DNA from: Mycocentrospora acerina
Lineage: Eukaryota > Ascomycota > Dothideomycetes > Pleosporales
Reading direction: 5' to 3'
Length of the DNA stretch: 64,000 nt
NCBI GenBank assembly: GCA_022701365.1
Contig: JAKUHH010000396.1
Span: forward strand, 609,917 to 673,916
Shown here: positions 46,186 to 57,235 of the stretch, in pieces
Layout: each line of letters begins with the position of its first letter
Position numbering within the stretch: the first letter of the stretch is position 1
Made by a program: the position numbers and the translations under genes
Notes under the pieces: model-generated
The model's input: the letters and a program-made list of their open reading frames with translations, nothing else
Databases searched by the model: none
Told to the model about the DNA's origin: nothing

Positions 46186-46290
46186 TGTGAGAGAGCAATC
46201 AGGAGGAACTTGTTATATTATTAGGAGTGTAGGACTCAAACTACATAGGAATTGAGTTTCAAGTGCTTGCAAACGTGCTTGTACACGTGC
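46186..46290 (+). repeat. Dispersed repeat family B, plus copy with possible primer-binding-like site downstream
   Basis: Begins TGTGAGAGAGCAATCAGG and includes GGAACTTGTTATATTATTAG then GAGTGTAGGACTC, collinear with 50876-51016. About 25 bp after its end is TGGCGCCAGACGC, which resembles a retroelement primer-binding site by its TGGCGCC start. Confidence 0.6.
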
Positions 46291-46813
46291 AGAATAAAAA
46301 GAATAGTATTGTGGCGCCAGACGCAAATCCTGCGCAGCTTAAACTTAAAATAACATAGACGTACTAAATGTAGACTGTTTATTAGATATTAATATACATT
46401 AGACGTTGCAAGATGCAAGAAAGAAACAGAGTGCGAGAAAGAAACAGAATGCGAGAGAGAAATATAGTATGCGGACACTAACCGTGTCCATGCGCATGAT
46501 GTCTGGGTTCGCATGACGCCTTGTGTCACGAATCAGACGCTCTACAAAGCTTTGCGCTAAAGGATAGCGCACAGAATACCAATTATTACAGCTTTTATAT
46601 AGGCAGCAGAATTTTTTTTTTGTAGATTGTTTAAGATAAAGTATGCAAAAATTTGTCGCCTAAAGATTACAATTCTAAGATTTTACATTTTATTAACTTA
46701 ATTTATATTTACTAAACACTTCCTTTTCTTATCTAACATAACAAAGAATGTTAGGACAAAATTTATTTAGATAGTCTTAGGGCTGTCTATGCAAAGGACT
46801 GATAACACATAAG
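46291..46813. other. Repeat-derived region with short tandem repeats
   Basis: An 18-bp tandem (GCGAGAAAGAAACAGA-type, about 46407-46465) followed by AT-rich sequence. No gene was seen. A T-run lies at about 46613-46621. Confidence 0.45.
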
Positions 46814-47101
46814 TTTAACAACGCAGGTTATAAGAGAGTGATCTGAATAGGGTCTAAAGTGTCCACTACGAGGCATATAGGAGTGCTAGGACTAGATAGT
46901 ATAATAAAGAGACTATTCTCTACACCTATAGGTCTTATATAAAAGGATACAGAAAAACTACTCTACAAAGCTACATAGGCTGTACCCTTATATACCCCTT
47001 TCTTAGGGTTGCCATCTGTAGCGAGTACAAAACAGGTAGCTATTAGATAGTTGTCAGTTAACTCAGGGGTAATGATAGGATGTGACGTTGTGAACGTTAC
47101 A
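46814..47101 (-). mobile_element. Solo LTR, family A, inverted
   Basis: Near full-length inverted copy from TTTAACAACGCAGG to GAACGTTACA. An exact target duplication was not resolved: ATAAG precedes it, and ATAAG recurs four bases after the right end. An extra ATGTGACGTTGTAAACG segment at 47110 duplicates the LTR edge. Confidence 0.8.
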
Positions 47102-47147
47102 AATAATAAGATGTGACGTTGTAAACGTCACGTTTATTAACTAACTA

Positions 47148-48964
47148 ACGTGTTTTACAAGCGAGCGGTCCGTACAAGCAAGCGGTCCACCTAACTAACT
47201 TTAATCACCTCTTCTATCTTAATGCATAATAGCTCTACGCTACGCTCTTTAAGCACCTTTAAATAAAGGTAGTATTTAGCTTGTAATATTAGCTCTCTAT
47301 ATAAATTAAATTTAGACTAAGCATCACGCTGCAGGCACATTTAAAGTCTATTAAACAACTCGCTGCTACTAAAATAGTAAGAAACTTTCCTAATTTAATT
47401 GCTAGCCTAACTTAAAAAAGCCTACCTAGCTAGAGGAGTAAATAATTATTAGACATATACTTAACTTAGGTACATGTAGATTTGCGCCTACATACTCTGC
47501 TATATATAATAAAGCTAATAAACTACTAGCTATATATAGTGCTAGTTAGATTAGTGTCTACTTGCTATGTAACTCTATTAAGTGTATAGATAGTTTTATA
47601 ATATATTTTATTTAATTATATAATAAACAGTAAGCTCTATATAAAGATTAAGCCTTAATTAAGAGCTACTTTAAGCTTATATAAAAGATAAAGATAAATT
47701 GTGGTTTCTATAATAAAGATATCTGTAACTTTAATAAAGCTAGCTTTATAACAGGCAAGATTATAACTTAGCTTATTATAATAGTATTAGAGAATAAAGG
47801 CTAGGTAAAGACTGTCTAGCTAAACAACTATATATAAGTAACAGCAATTGCTGTAATTAATAGTGCTAGCTAGTTAGTCTTACTATTTACAATCTTTACT
47901 AGTAAGTATTATCTATCTGCTTAGTATAAAAAAGTAGTTATCTTATATAATTACGTAATTATAGTTTATAATAAAAGCTAAATAAATAATAAGCTAAGAT
48001 TATAGTAGCTAAAGCACTTTAATACTTATATAAAGACTTATAATGTTAATATATATTACTTACCTATCTTTAGTAGCTATAAGAACTACTACTCTTTTAA
48101 GTTTTAAGAGCTTTATAAAGAGAGCAGTATTTATATACTTTATATTCTACCTTACTTATCTTACTCACTATTGCCTCTTAATATTAGCTACTTCTTACTA
48201 GTAAATTATATATATAGCTATAAGATTAAGAGCATAATCTGCTACTATATTAATTATATTATAAAGCTTAAGTTTACTAGCTTTTAAAGTATCATTTAAC
48301 TAATTTTTAAATTTAACTACAATCTGCTAAGTTTTTTAAGTCGTAGGCCTTATACCTCTCTAATTAAATACTATACTCTTTTAGCTGCTCTTGCAGAGGC
48401 TCTCTAAGAGGCTTATACACTAAGCAATATTTAAAAGCTTAAAGCTTAATTTATATTTATACATAATTATATTTAAAAGAATAAGACCTTGTGCCCACTT
48501 CTAATATTAAAGCAATTAATTAACTTAAAGAATTTATATAAGTAAAAATTTTCTTAGCTAAGCTAATGCGTAATTAGATTGCTAGCTTTAAAAGGGCTAC
48601 CTAGGTAGTTTAAGTACATAAATAGCATAAATAAAGCATATATAGCAGCAAGGGGTCTTAATAAAGAGAGCTAGCAAGGATCTACTTGCTTAATACAAAG
48701 CTAATTAGCAGATTGCTTATTAAGAGTGTTAAAAAGGAGAGTAATCTAGCTACAGCTGCTAGGCTCTTACGCGCTGTAAATGGTGTAGGGAGACTAGCTA
48801 TAACTTACATATGTGCAAAAAGGATACTTAGAATACTACTTAATCTACTATATAAATATCTCTATATTACCTTATAAGGTAGCTGTAATACATACGTATA
48901 GAGGTGCTTAAAGTTAGTAGGGTAGACTGCTTACTTATACAGACTGCTTGCTTATAAATCACGT
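47148..48964 (+). mobile_element. Fot1/pogo-like DNA transposon with terminal inverted repeats and TA duplication (RIP-inactivated)
   Basis: The 1817-bp element is flanked by TA at 47146-47147 and TA at 48965-48966. The terminal repeats are about 52 bp: left ACGTGTTTTACAAGCGAGCG, right (reversed) ACGTGATTTATAAGCAAGCA. Conceptual translation on the plus strand gives YNFNKAGFITGKI near 47720, the N-F-D-E-x-GF block with E altered. VTAIAVINSAS and LSA-stop-YKKV follow in the order of Fot1-type DDE transposases. An N-terminal KKAYLARGV remnant is near 47415. Stops and TAG/TAA codons are abundant, so it is inactive. Size and TA target agree with the Tc1/mariner-Fot1 group. Confidence 0.82.
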
Positions 48965-49880
48965 TATATATAGAGAATTGTATAAAAGAGCAAATCTTAA
49001 TCTATCTAAGTTAAGAATATAAATAATAATTACCTATCATTCTTGCTAGGCAAGCTTCTTCAAGGATAGCTATTAAATATAATATCTAGGCTTCTTATTT
49101 TATGAGAAGAAAAGAGTATTATAAGAGACTTTTAATATACCTCTACTTTGTCAATAAGTCTTAAATTAATTCATTTAAATACCTAATATTACAACACTAG
49201 ATACCAACCTTATATGAACCGTACTTCAATATAAGAATTTAAATAATAACTAATTTAACTTTAACAGTACTAAAAGGTAGTAGTGTAGACTGCTTACCTG
49301 TGCAGACTGCTAACTTGTTAAACATGTTCTCTAGAATAAGTAAAAACAGGTAGCTTTAAGACAGGTATTAGTTAACTTAAGAGTTAGTTAGAATTTAGTG
49401 TAGGAAGCGTTTTAAATAGAAGAAGAAAAGAAAGATACACAAGAAAAGAAAGATACAGAAGAAAAGAAAATAACTCCAAAATAACAATAAAACATTTTTT
49501 TTTTTTAAAAAAAAGACAAACAACTTTAAGTCTTTAGTAAACCATTTAAAAAGTGTAGTAGTTAAGACTGTAGTTTCTTAAGAAATACTTACATATAAGG
49601 CTTAAACTATTAAGTAATAATGTAGCAATAAAGTTATTATTCTCTAGCAATATAAATAGTATAAATTGTAGATGTATTTCTATTAGTTACTCTATTAAAA
49701 GTTTTGTAATAATCTAAATTATTTAGAGCGTTCTAACCTTATACTTTGCGTCTTAGAAGTGATTCTCGGCACTAGCTGATTAATCACGTTAGCGCATGGT
49801 TGCCCCACCAGTTCGTTCTCCCATTTTCTTGTTCACACTCTTCTCCATTTAACACTTTGAATCTCACATCAAGGCATATT
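48965..49880. other. Repeat-derived region left of the GNAT gene
   Basis: Holds an orphan terminal repeat of the same Fot1-like family (49267-49316, GTAGACTGCTTACCTGTGCA and onward), an 18-bp tandem of three units (about 49428-49482, AAGAAAAGAAAGATAC type) and an A/T run at 49497-49513. The GNAT promoter begins at about 49730. Confidence 0.5.
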
Positions 49881-50588
49881 ATGGCTTCCAAAGATTGCAC
49901 CGAACTTGGACCAGTGGTGTCAAACACTCCAGCAATACCACCAAGCTACGACACCAAGCTCTCTGGCGAGTTTGTCACTCTAGTACGCATCAATTCACGC
50001 CACACTTCAGATCTGTACGATTTAGTGAAGGATCAGGAAAACACTTCGCTCTTCGACTACCTCCCTGACGAACATCCAAAGTCTCTCGCTGAATTCCAGT
50101 CCGATTTTGCAAAATGGGCATCCACAACAAACCCCTGGACATATGCCATCTTGCTGAACAGCCAAGCCGGCGAGACTTCCAAAGCCGTTGGTATGGCATC
50201 CTTGATGCGCATGGACCTGCCAAACAGAGCCATTGAGGTAGGCTACATATTGTACACGCCCGTACTACAACGCACGCCCGCTGCCACCGAAACAATGTAC
50301 CTGTTAGCCCGTTACGTGTTCGAGGAGCTCGGATTCCGGAGATACGAGTGGAAATGCAATAGCCTGAACGTACCTTCGCGCCGTGCGGCTACGCGCTTGG
50401 GATTCGTTTACGAGGGGACGTTTAGGCAACATATGATTGTCAAGGGTCGGAGCCGCGATACGGCTTGGTTTGCAATGTTGGATACTGAATGGCCCGGGCT
50501 CAAGAGGGGGTTTGAAGCTTGGTTGAGCAAGGATAATTTAGATGGTGAGGGTAGGCAAACAAAGAGGCTGGAAGATTTTAGAGCTTAG
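49881..50588 (+). CDS. GNAT-family N-acetyltransferase (RimJ/RimL-like)
   Basis: A single exon of 235 aa from the ATG at 49881. Upstream in-frame codons have no ATG. GEFVTLVRINSRHTSDLYDL is the N-terminal strand-helix typical of RimL-like enzymes. GMASLMRMD then IEVGYILYTPVLQRTPAATE form beta-4/beta-5 and the acetyl-CoA loop. EELGFRRYEWKCNSLNVPSR and RLGFVYEGTFRQHMIVKGRS are the signature C-terminal part (E-W-K-C-N...S-x-x-x-A-x-RLGF-x-x-EG-x-x-R). It probably acetylates an amine of a small molecule or protein N-terminus in the cytosol. It is a single intact gene surrounded by transposon relics. Confidence 0.9.
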   Translation: MASKDCTELGPVVSNTPAIPPSYDTKLSGEFVTLVRINSRHTSDLYDLVKDQENTSLFDYLPDEHPKSLAEFQSDFAKWASTTNPWTYAILLNSQAGETSKAVGMASLMRMDLPNRAIEVGYILYTPVLQRTPAATETMYLLARYVFEELGFRRYEWKCNSLNVPSRRAATRLGFVYEGTFRQHMIVKGRSRDTAWFAMLDTEWPGLKRGFEAWLSKDNLDGEGRQTKRLEDFRA

Positions 50589-50875
50589 CGTCTGCGAAGT
50601 AGCGAAATACGAATGATACCCAAGCTCGTGCTTCTTAGATCATCTGTCTATTACTCAATCATATTGCCGGTGGTGTGATAGAGGGAAAGGCTTGCGAACT
50701 TGTTAATACAGTTCTACAGTGCTTGAATTCAATCACCTTGGACTTAATAACGCGACTAACGGTAACGTACCTCACAAGTGAGTTGACCGCACAAGTAGCA
50801 GGCCAGACAGAAACCCTAGTAGCTAGTATAGCTAGTTAAAAAAAATACTCAAAAAACCCTCTACTAATCTCCATC

Positions 50876-51016
50876 TGTGAGGGATTAATCAGAAGGAACT
50901 TGTTGTATTATTAAGAGTGTAGGACTCGGAGACCATATAGGAGTTGAGTGCTCACGTGTTTGCACACGGGCCTGCACACATGCTTACACAAGTGCTCTCA
51001 TGAGTGCAGGCTGACA
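50876..51016 (+). repeat. Dispersed repeat family B, longest plus copy
   Basis: Begins TGTGAGGGATTAATCAGAAG and ends CAGGCTGACA, so TG...CA ends suggest a short LTR. It includes a run of ACGTG/CACACG words. Other copies are at 46186, 42868 (-) and 27340 (-). No duplication of flanking bases was found. Confidence 0.65.
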
Positions 51017-51180
51017 GCAACAATTGTACGTGGTTGTACGGCCTCATTTTTGTGGGGCCTGTGAAGGTATTGAGGGTGTGCAACGAGTGACCGTGAATGG
51101 TATCTATTAAAACTCTCAGCTACTTAAATAAAAGTCGATTAGTTGTCTTGCCGTTGTCACTTATAGCTTTCTTCCAGTTA

Positions 51181-51706
51181 TCTGGTGTATTATGATACTA
51201 GCTGGCTTGGTGTAGCTTTTCCTGACAAGATCACGAAAGGTCGGATAGACCAGCCAGACACGTTAATATACTCAACTGTCGTAATTCAGTCACGATTACC
51301 TGACCGTACCAGTGTTGCTCGACCTATTGTGTCAGAGCTAGTGACGGACAACCTTCGGCGTTGCAGCGACACTCGTCATAAATCCAGTCTCATCAAAGTT
51401 ATACATATCCTGATCAAGTATTCTGTACATCTGACCCGTCTCATTTGCCAGTATCAACCATGCCCTAATCTTGACTGTATTCTCACATCTTGCGCACTGT
51501 GAGTAAAATTTCCTGTTCCACCTTGTCTGAAGCTCTGACTGGTTTCTGATGAAGCGTGACACAATCAGCGCCATATTTCTTTGCAGTCTGCGTCTAATTA
51601 ATCTTTCCCCAAGTTCTAGCGACTCTAGGGCTGCAAGCGCGGCCTTGATTGGCTCCATGTTAGTGATGTAACGTGTTGTCGAAGCTATGGCGTTGGTGGG
51701 GAGCAA
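51181..51706 (-). pseudogene. Fot1/pogo-like transposase fragment 2
   Basis: The minus strand encodes ALAALESLELGERLIRRRLQ, then LQTRWNRKFYSQCARCENTV, RAWLILANETGQMYRILDQD and MYNFDETGFM. This is the segment ending at the first catalytic Asp (NFDETGF). After a frameshift, VTSSDTIGRATLVRSGNRD and a stop follow near 51340-51290. Both termini are missing. Less RIP-mutated than the 25- and 47-kb copies. Confidence 0.8.
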
Positions 51707-51960
51707 TCGTCAGGCCGTCCCTCAGTACTGTGTCTGCGTGTGCCGCCCGTGTTCGCGCGCTGCCCGATCAATGCAACTACACCATATTTTCGACTTATGA
51801 TAAATCAACAGCTATACGAGGAATGAGAGAGCTCTTACACAGATTAATAATTTGTATTTTATTTTTAAATTTTGCCGCCAAAATAGTGCTGATTATCGTT
51901 GCGTTGATCACATAATGTTATCGTGGCGTCACCGAGGTGTTTAGGCATCAGCCGCGACCA

Positions 51961-54360
51961 AGAACATCAACCAGCTCAAGATTAACGCACGCCAGGAGGA
52001 AGAGCTTGTGCGTATATGGTAAAGCTTACAAAGCGCCACCTCCTATCTGTAAGGGAGATGATTAAGAATTTGTTGCGCGGAATAGTTAAAGTTCACGTCT
52101 CTAAGACTTAGGTCACTCGCTTCCTCCAGCGACAAAGATGTTCTTACATCACGATGGACCTCCCTCACAGCTGCTGATTGCCGCGCTACTGACTCTGGCT
52201 ATAATTACAACGTGTACTATGAACAGCTAGGCAGAAAAATCGACTTCTACGAAGTGGCGCCTGAGCATACATACAACATGGATGAGAAAGGCTTTATGAT
52301 TAGAGCCGTTGGCAGGCAGAAGAGGATCTTCAACAATAGGCTGTTTAATAAGAAACAGTTCAAGCAGATGCTACAGGATGGCAATTGTAAGTGGATAAGC
52401 TTGTTAGCGTGTGTTTGCGCGGATGGAACAGCGTTGCCGCCAGCTCTTATTATGCAGCAGACCCCAAGAACATTCAATTGACTTGGGTGAAGGAGGTGAA
52501 GGTAGGGGAACAAATAACCTTCTTAGGAGTATTAGGCAGTGGCTGGTCAAACAATAGACTTGGTCTTGCCTGGCTTCAGCAGGTGTTTTAGCGCTTCACA
52601 GCAGTGAAAGCTTGAAGAAAGTACCGCCTGCTGCTTGTAGATGGCCATAGGAGTCACCTGCCAGAAGAGTTTTTAAAATATTGCCACAGGTATAAGATAC
52701 TTTTAGGTATCTATCCACCTCACAGCACCCAAACGCTGCAGCCGCTCAATGTGGTAATGTTCAAGTCTCGCAGTACAGCATACTTAAAGAAGTTGGCAAC
52801 ACGCCTTCACAAGCATCAAGGCTTCGTGCCTGTGACTGAAGCTAACTTTTTTTTGGTTTATTCTAGGACGCCTAGGTGAGTGGCTTTACTGTAAAGAACA
52901 TCTTCAGCTCCATTGAGGCAACAGGTGTACACCCCCCTCAAGCTTTGGCGCCATAGAGACACACGAAGTCTCTATCAAATGGTCCCCTAGACACCTAGAC
53001 ATTAAGGGGAACAAGGCAGCAGACAGATTAGCCAATCTAGAAGCCCAGCACCCAGCACCCCCAACTAGAAAAGCTGCCATCCCTATATTATGAGGCATCA
53101 AGATAATAGCCCGCAAGTTACTACAACACACAAAACAGACCTAGTGGTCTAACAAGAAGATCAAGCTCTTAAAATAGTACAAGAGCTAGGACTTAGACTA
53201 TGCACCACGCAGCAGTCTAAAAGAGCTAGACCTACCTAGAGCTACCCTAGCCAGACAGCTTTCTATCCAGACTAGACATAGCAATTTCGTCTGGTATCAC
53301 TAAATATACAACCACAAGGATGCAAAACTCGCCTGCTCATGCAGACAAGATAAGACATCAGAACACCTCGTGCTCCGCCGCAAGACCCTAGGGACCTTAA
53401 GTATATGGCCACTACGACCACCTATACCACCGTCCAGCCAAGCCGATGGCCTGCGATCTAGAGGCTTTTGAAGCCTTTGTCAAACTTACATAGTACTACA
53501 CCAAGATCTGCCCCCGCTAGCTCTTGCAGTCCTGCAACAGCAGCAATGCAGCACCTAGTTCTGCTAGGTCCAGCACAATGGCTGCGGCCTCCCTCCCCCC
53601 CTCCAAACACACACAAGTTCTCTCTCACCAGACACAAACTCTCTCTCCCACTCTCTCTCCCTCTCTCTCTCGGCACATAGATGCCTCATAATGCAAGGAA
53701 ATCACCCTAATGTACATACATCGCTCAGCCTCCCTAACTGGACAAAGTGCTGTAGTTCTGAAATAGTGGCAATACTCGCGCAGGCAATAAATCTTTTTTA
53801 AGGTAGTATATCAGCACTGTAATTCTATAGCTTAGCACCTCGTGTATACCCTTCAGGAGGCGAGATGGTGGACTTTATCCCCATCAACTAGACGTAAAAT
53901 GAATACCAACTAACTAACCAACCAACCACCCATGTCCAGAACGCGTCCTCTATGACCTTACTGTCGTCCGAAGGCCATCTCCACTCAGGACAGCAGGTGG
54001 TGAATCAGCTGCTTGGACAGCAGAGACTCCACATACAACCACCCAGCTTGAGCAGCAACCTTGTCTCGTACGAGGTCTGCTTAAACGACAGTCTCAAAGC
54101 CCTACAACCCAAGCGATTGCCCATCTTGTCAAAGGCTGTCAGCTTGCCATGAACTCAGCGACAATCTTAGGTGAGGAGAACTCAAAGCTACGTGCTGTTA
54201 ACCACCGCCAGCGACGTAAACGTCAACAGCAGCGACTATATAACCCGTGGAGGGATGTGGCAGGCTCAGGAAGGTCTTGCGCTAGTTGCAGAGGCTCAAA
54301 TGGGTGTCTAACAGAGTGACCAAGCCCAGACCTCGCAGGCGCGAACAAGAGCACCACCAA
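51961..54360 (+). pseudogene. Fot1/pogo-like DDE transposase 3, split by a LINE insertion
   Basis: Plus-strand pieces in order are INARQEEELVRIW (about 51980), YYEQLGRKIDFYEVAPEHTY then NMDEKGFM (52212-52300), and WISLLACVCADGTALPPALI. SGWSNNRLGLAWLQQVF, LLLVDGHRSHLPEEFLKYCH and YPPHSTQTLQPLNVVMFKSR follow (to about 52780). These contain the first Asp (MDE) and second Asp (VDGH) of the DDE triad. GFTVKNIFSSIEATGV ends at about 52929. LINE sequence intervenes, and the C-terminal part resumes at about 53935 with LVKGCQLAMNSATILGEENS and KLRAVNHRQRRKRQQQR. Frameshifts and stops make it non-functional. Confidence 0.8.
52930..53934 (+). mobile_element. Tad1-like LINE 3' end (RNase H region) inserted in a Fot1-like element
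   Basis: Reads VSIKWSPRHLDIKGNKAADR LANLE (about 52965-53040), the RNase H motif W-x-P-x-H-x-x-I-x-GN-x-x-AD-x-LA. HSNFVWYH and KDAKLACSCRQDKTSEHLVL (about 53280-53370) follow, the CCHC-like C-terminal block of Tad1 elements. A TC-rich stretch lies at 53620-53670. The 3' tail is a CAAC/TAAC-type tetranucleotide run at 53909-53932. It differs from the TAG-microsatellite LINE family. 5'-truncated. Confidence 0.78.
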
Positions 54361-55310
54361 CGTGCACAAAATGCCATGTACAAGGCCACGACAGGACTCA
54401 ATGTAGATTAATCTAGTCTATCCTCTGTCAAAGTTCTAGACAATTTGAATATATGGTTGTTGAGAAATTGTACGCTGAGCTGCACCCGTTTCGGTGGGGT
54501 GGCCAGCTTGCTGGTAAAACACGTAAGCATGCGGAGAAGATTAGATAGAAATCAGAGGAGGTGGCGTGACGCAAGAGGGTGAAGGGTTCTCAGCTCCGAG
54601 CAACATGTGAAAATGACTTAGCTCCAGCATATTGGATGTAAATTCGGGACATGACATTGCATCAAAATTGTTGAAGGTTAGCCCTAGAATCATTTCTCTA
54701 TAAGCCACATTTGTGAACTGTGGAATATGTCTAAAGTTCGGCCTCTGCCTCCTCTCACAATTTGTCCAATTAATCAACTTATCTCGTACACTCCAGTCGC
54801 ACTTCGTACTCTATCGTTCAACAATTATTGACCATAGGCCGCCTTCATATGTCTGGACCTTTGATTCGTGGTGAAGACGAGACTCATCTTATCCATTGTT
54901 CTTAGAATGCAACCGAACCACTGATGTTCTCGAGTCAGTCTTTGTTTGTCAACAGGGCAGGCTAAACCGCGGCACGCTAACACTGTCAACCTTGGACAGT
55001 AGGTGCTCCTATCGACAGGGCTAATAACTTGGCGGGGCCAATGGGAGGCTTTCCCGCACGCGTCGCATCCTAGAATGTGCTATTCAGCGCCTTTCCACTT
55101 TTAACAACATCGTATGGTACGGCGACGCCGCACAAGACTGCAACTTAACTCATGATATCCCAGGGTATCTGTAAAGGACACCATCAATGCTAAGCCATGG
55201 AGGTATAGCGTACGTCTTTAGGGCTCGTATTCAACAACAGTTGAATATAACTTTTGCAACGACTACACAACGTTCCAGGCATTGCATTTGCCTTTCGTTA
55301 CTTTGAGACG
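54361..55310. other. Intergenic region
   Basis: Right edge of the Fot1-like relic, then unique sequence upstream of the rhodopsin-domain gene. The minus-strand frame 54541-54777 has no recognised motif. No gene was supported. Confidence 0.4.
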
Positions 55311-56602
55311 ATGCCCTCCAGCCCAGTAATCGTCAGTGACACGAATCGGACGCCTATAGTTCAGATCATCACGTGGCTGGCTTTGGCTACTAGTGTGCTT
55401 GCGTTCTCTGCGCATGCAGGCCTCAAGTTGTACATTTCAAATTCGTTAAGCCTGGAGATTGTAGCAGGATTTTTCACATTAGTAGGGAAAATTTGTCAGA
55501 AATAATACGCTGAATTAACATTTCACAGGTATTCAGTGCTGCGCAATCTTTAGCAGTATCTATCCAAGCTGCAAATGGGTTCGGGACGCCACAGGATTCT
55601 TTGAGTCCAGAAACGTTACAGTCGCAGTTCAAGGTAGAAGCACAACTACATGACGTTGTTCGTCAATGACCATCCGTAGGCCGAATATGCAGCCACCATT
55701 CTTTTCGTTCTGTCGATGTGTATGTCAAAGTTGGTCATTGTTGCGTTCATCAGAACCTTGACGCCAAAATCTCTCCACCTGCGGATTAACAATGTGATAG
55801 GAGGAATCACGATTCTATGGACCATTGTGTCAATTTTCTCAGCTGCGTTCGAATGTGGAATGCCCCATCCATGGGATAAATTATCAGGGAAATGCTTCAA
55901 TCGGGTGAGTAGTTTGGACATCCGCCAACAACAGACACTAACAGCCGTAGCTCAATTGGTGGTATATAGTCTCTACATTCAATATAGTGACTGAAGTAGG
56001 ACTTATCGGGCTTGAATCAGTGATTGCATTTGAGCTGCAATTAAAACGGGCGCGAAAGATCATGATCATCAGCATCTTCTCGTGTCGAGCATGGTATGCT
56101 TTATAATTGATAACAAGAACCTAAGAAGCTAATGCTCTACAGCGTCTCGATTACCATTATCCTCCAGCTCGTGTACCTTTACAAGGACAACACTGGGCCA
56201 GTTCGAAACGACCTCTCCCTCGGTTTCTGGCGCTCTGTCGTATGTGAGCAGGCCGTTCAAAGTCTCGCTATAATCACGACTTCCCTCCCTTACGCAAAGA
56301 TGTTTATGCAAAGCCTGGAAAGTGGTATGATGCGTATGGACGAAACAAGGCGGCGCGGAGAGGACTACTCAAAAGGCAGCAGTGGCAGGGCCTACGAGTT
56401 GCTCGATGTCTCACATAACAGTACAAAACAGAGGCAGGCTTCGAACATGCACAAGACTGACTCTGAGCGTACTATGATCATGGCCATTAGCCAAACTAAG
56501 ACCTGGACTATTGAGAGAGAACCTGTGATAGACAGTGTGACTCTTCAAAAGGATGCCTTGGGGCTAACTGTCCCAGAGTTTTTGCAGCACCCTAAATCCT
56601 AA
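55311..56602 (+). CDS. Fungal rhodopsin-domain (PTH11-like) integral membrane protein, with an apparent 1-nt frameshift
   Basis: Five exons (55311-55481, 55529-55633, 55680-55904, 55951-56094, 56143-56602) would encode about 367 aa. Membrane segments include QIITWLALATSVLAFSAHAG, AATILFVLSMCMSKLVIVAF, GGITILWTIVSIFSAAF and NWWYIVSTFNIVTEVGLIGL. Extracellular cysteines and CFNR|LNWWY match the W-x(5-8)-N-x-x-T/D core of the fungal rhodopsin-like domain, and a hydrophilic tail follows ESGMMRMDE. In exon 4 the reading ...AFELQ and LKRARKIMIISIFSCRA are out of register by one extra A near 56041. This implies a frameshift mutation or a sequence error, as no splice choice repairs it. Proteins of this family sit in the plasma membrane and some sense surface or host cues. 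The ligand is unknown. Confidence 0.72.
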
Positions 56603-57235
56603 GGGTTCCGCACATCATTTTGGGATTGAAATAACGAATTATCTCTCCTAAGCACTTGGAAAAAATGTAGATTGATGTCTGCGAAATAAACTACAAATAA
56701 TCCGATTGAACATGCATCAAAAGGATAGCAAATGATTTGTCCCAGTCTATTGCAACGCTTCCGCTCAATCTCAGTCTCAGTCTGAGTCTGAAACCCCCAC
56801 CGAGCCTAACACTTATGTAAATCGTCCAAAAAGTGCTCTTTGACAACTTTTATGATACAACCTGCCATAGGGTTACCTGATTGTGACCTTCCGACACCAA
56901 AGCTCGTTCCGCGCGCTTGAGAATTCCCTGTCAAACTCGTAACCTCATATGTCCTAAACCTGGGAAAGAACTTCCTGCAGGTGCATGGTCTAAAAATTTC
57001 CGCTCGCCTTGAAAGAGATTTACCACGTTCACATTGCGTCCGTTCATGCTGCAGGGTCGGGCTAAACCCCTTTGATGTAACTAGCGCTGCTATGCATGCG
57101 GCCTAGCAGCCAGCAGCCGTTCCCTTTTGTTCTCTCTTCTTTCAAAGCGTCCCTCTCTTTCACTCTACACGAATCTGATTCCCACGCACGTTTCGCTGGT
57201 TGATTGTTAATTTACAGCTGCGGTTCTGGATAGAT
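56603..57235. promoter_or_regulatory. Intergenic region upstream of the second APC permease
   Basis: 633 bp with no gene. It contains a TCAGTCTCAGTCTGAGTCTGA near-palindromic run at about 56770-56790 and a pyrimidine-rich stretch at 57120-57165 just before the start, common in fungal promoters. Confidence 0.45.

Noticed and set aside
46186..51016. Family-B copies at 46186 and 50876 as the LTR pair of one 4.8-kb retroelement
   Set aside because: The interval contains another solo LTR, a Fot1-like transposon and an intact GNAT gene, and no gag-pol reading.
53468..53680. Plus-strand frame 53468-53680 as a small Pro/Ser-rich gene
   Set aside because: It lies in the 3' part of the Tad1-like LINE, and its composition comes from a TC-rich simple tract.
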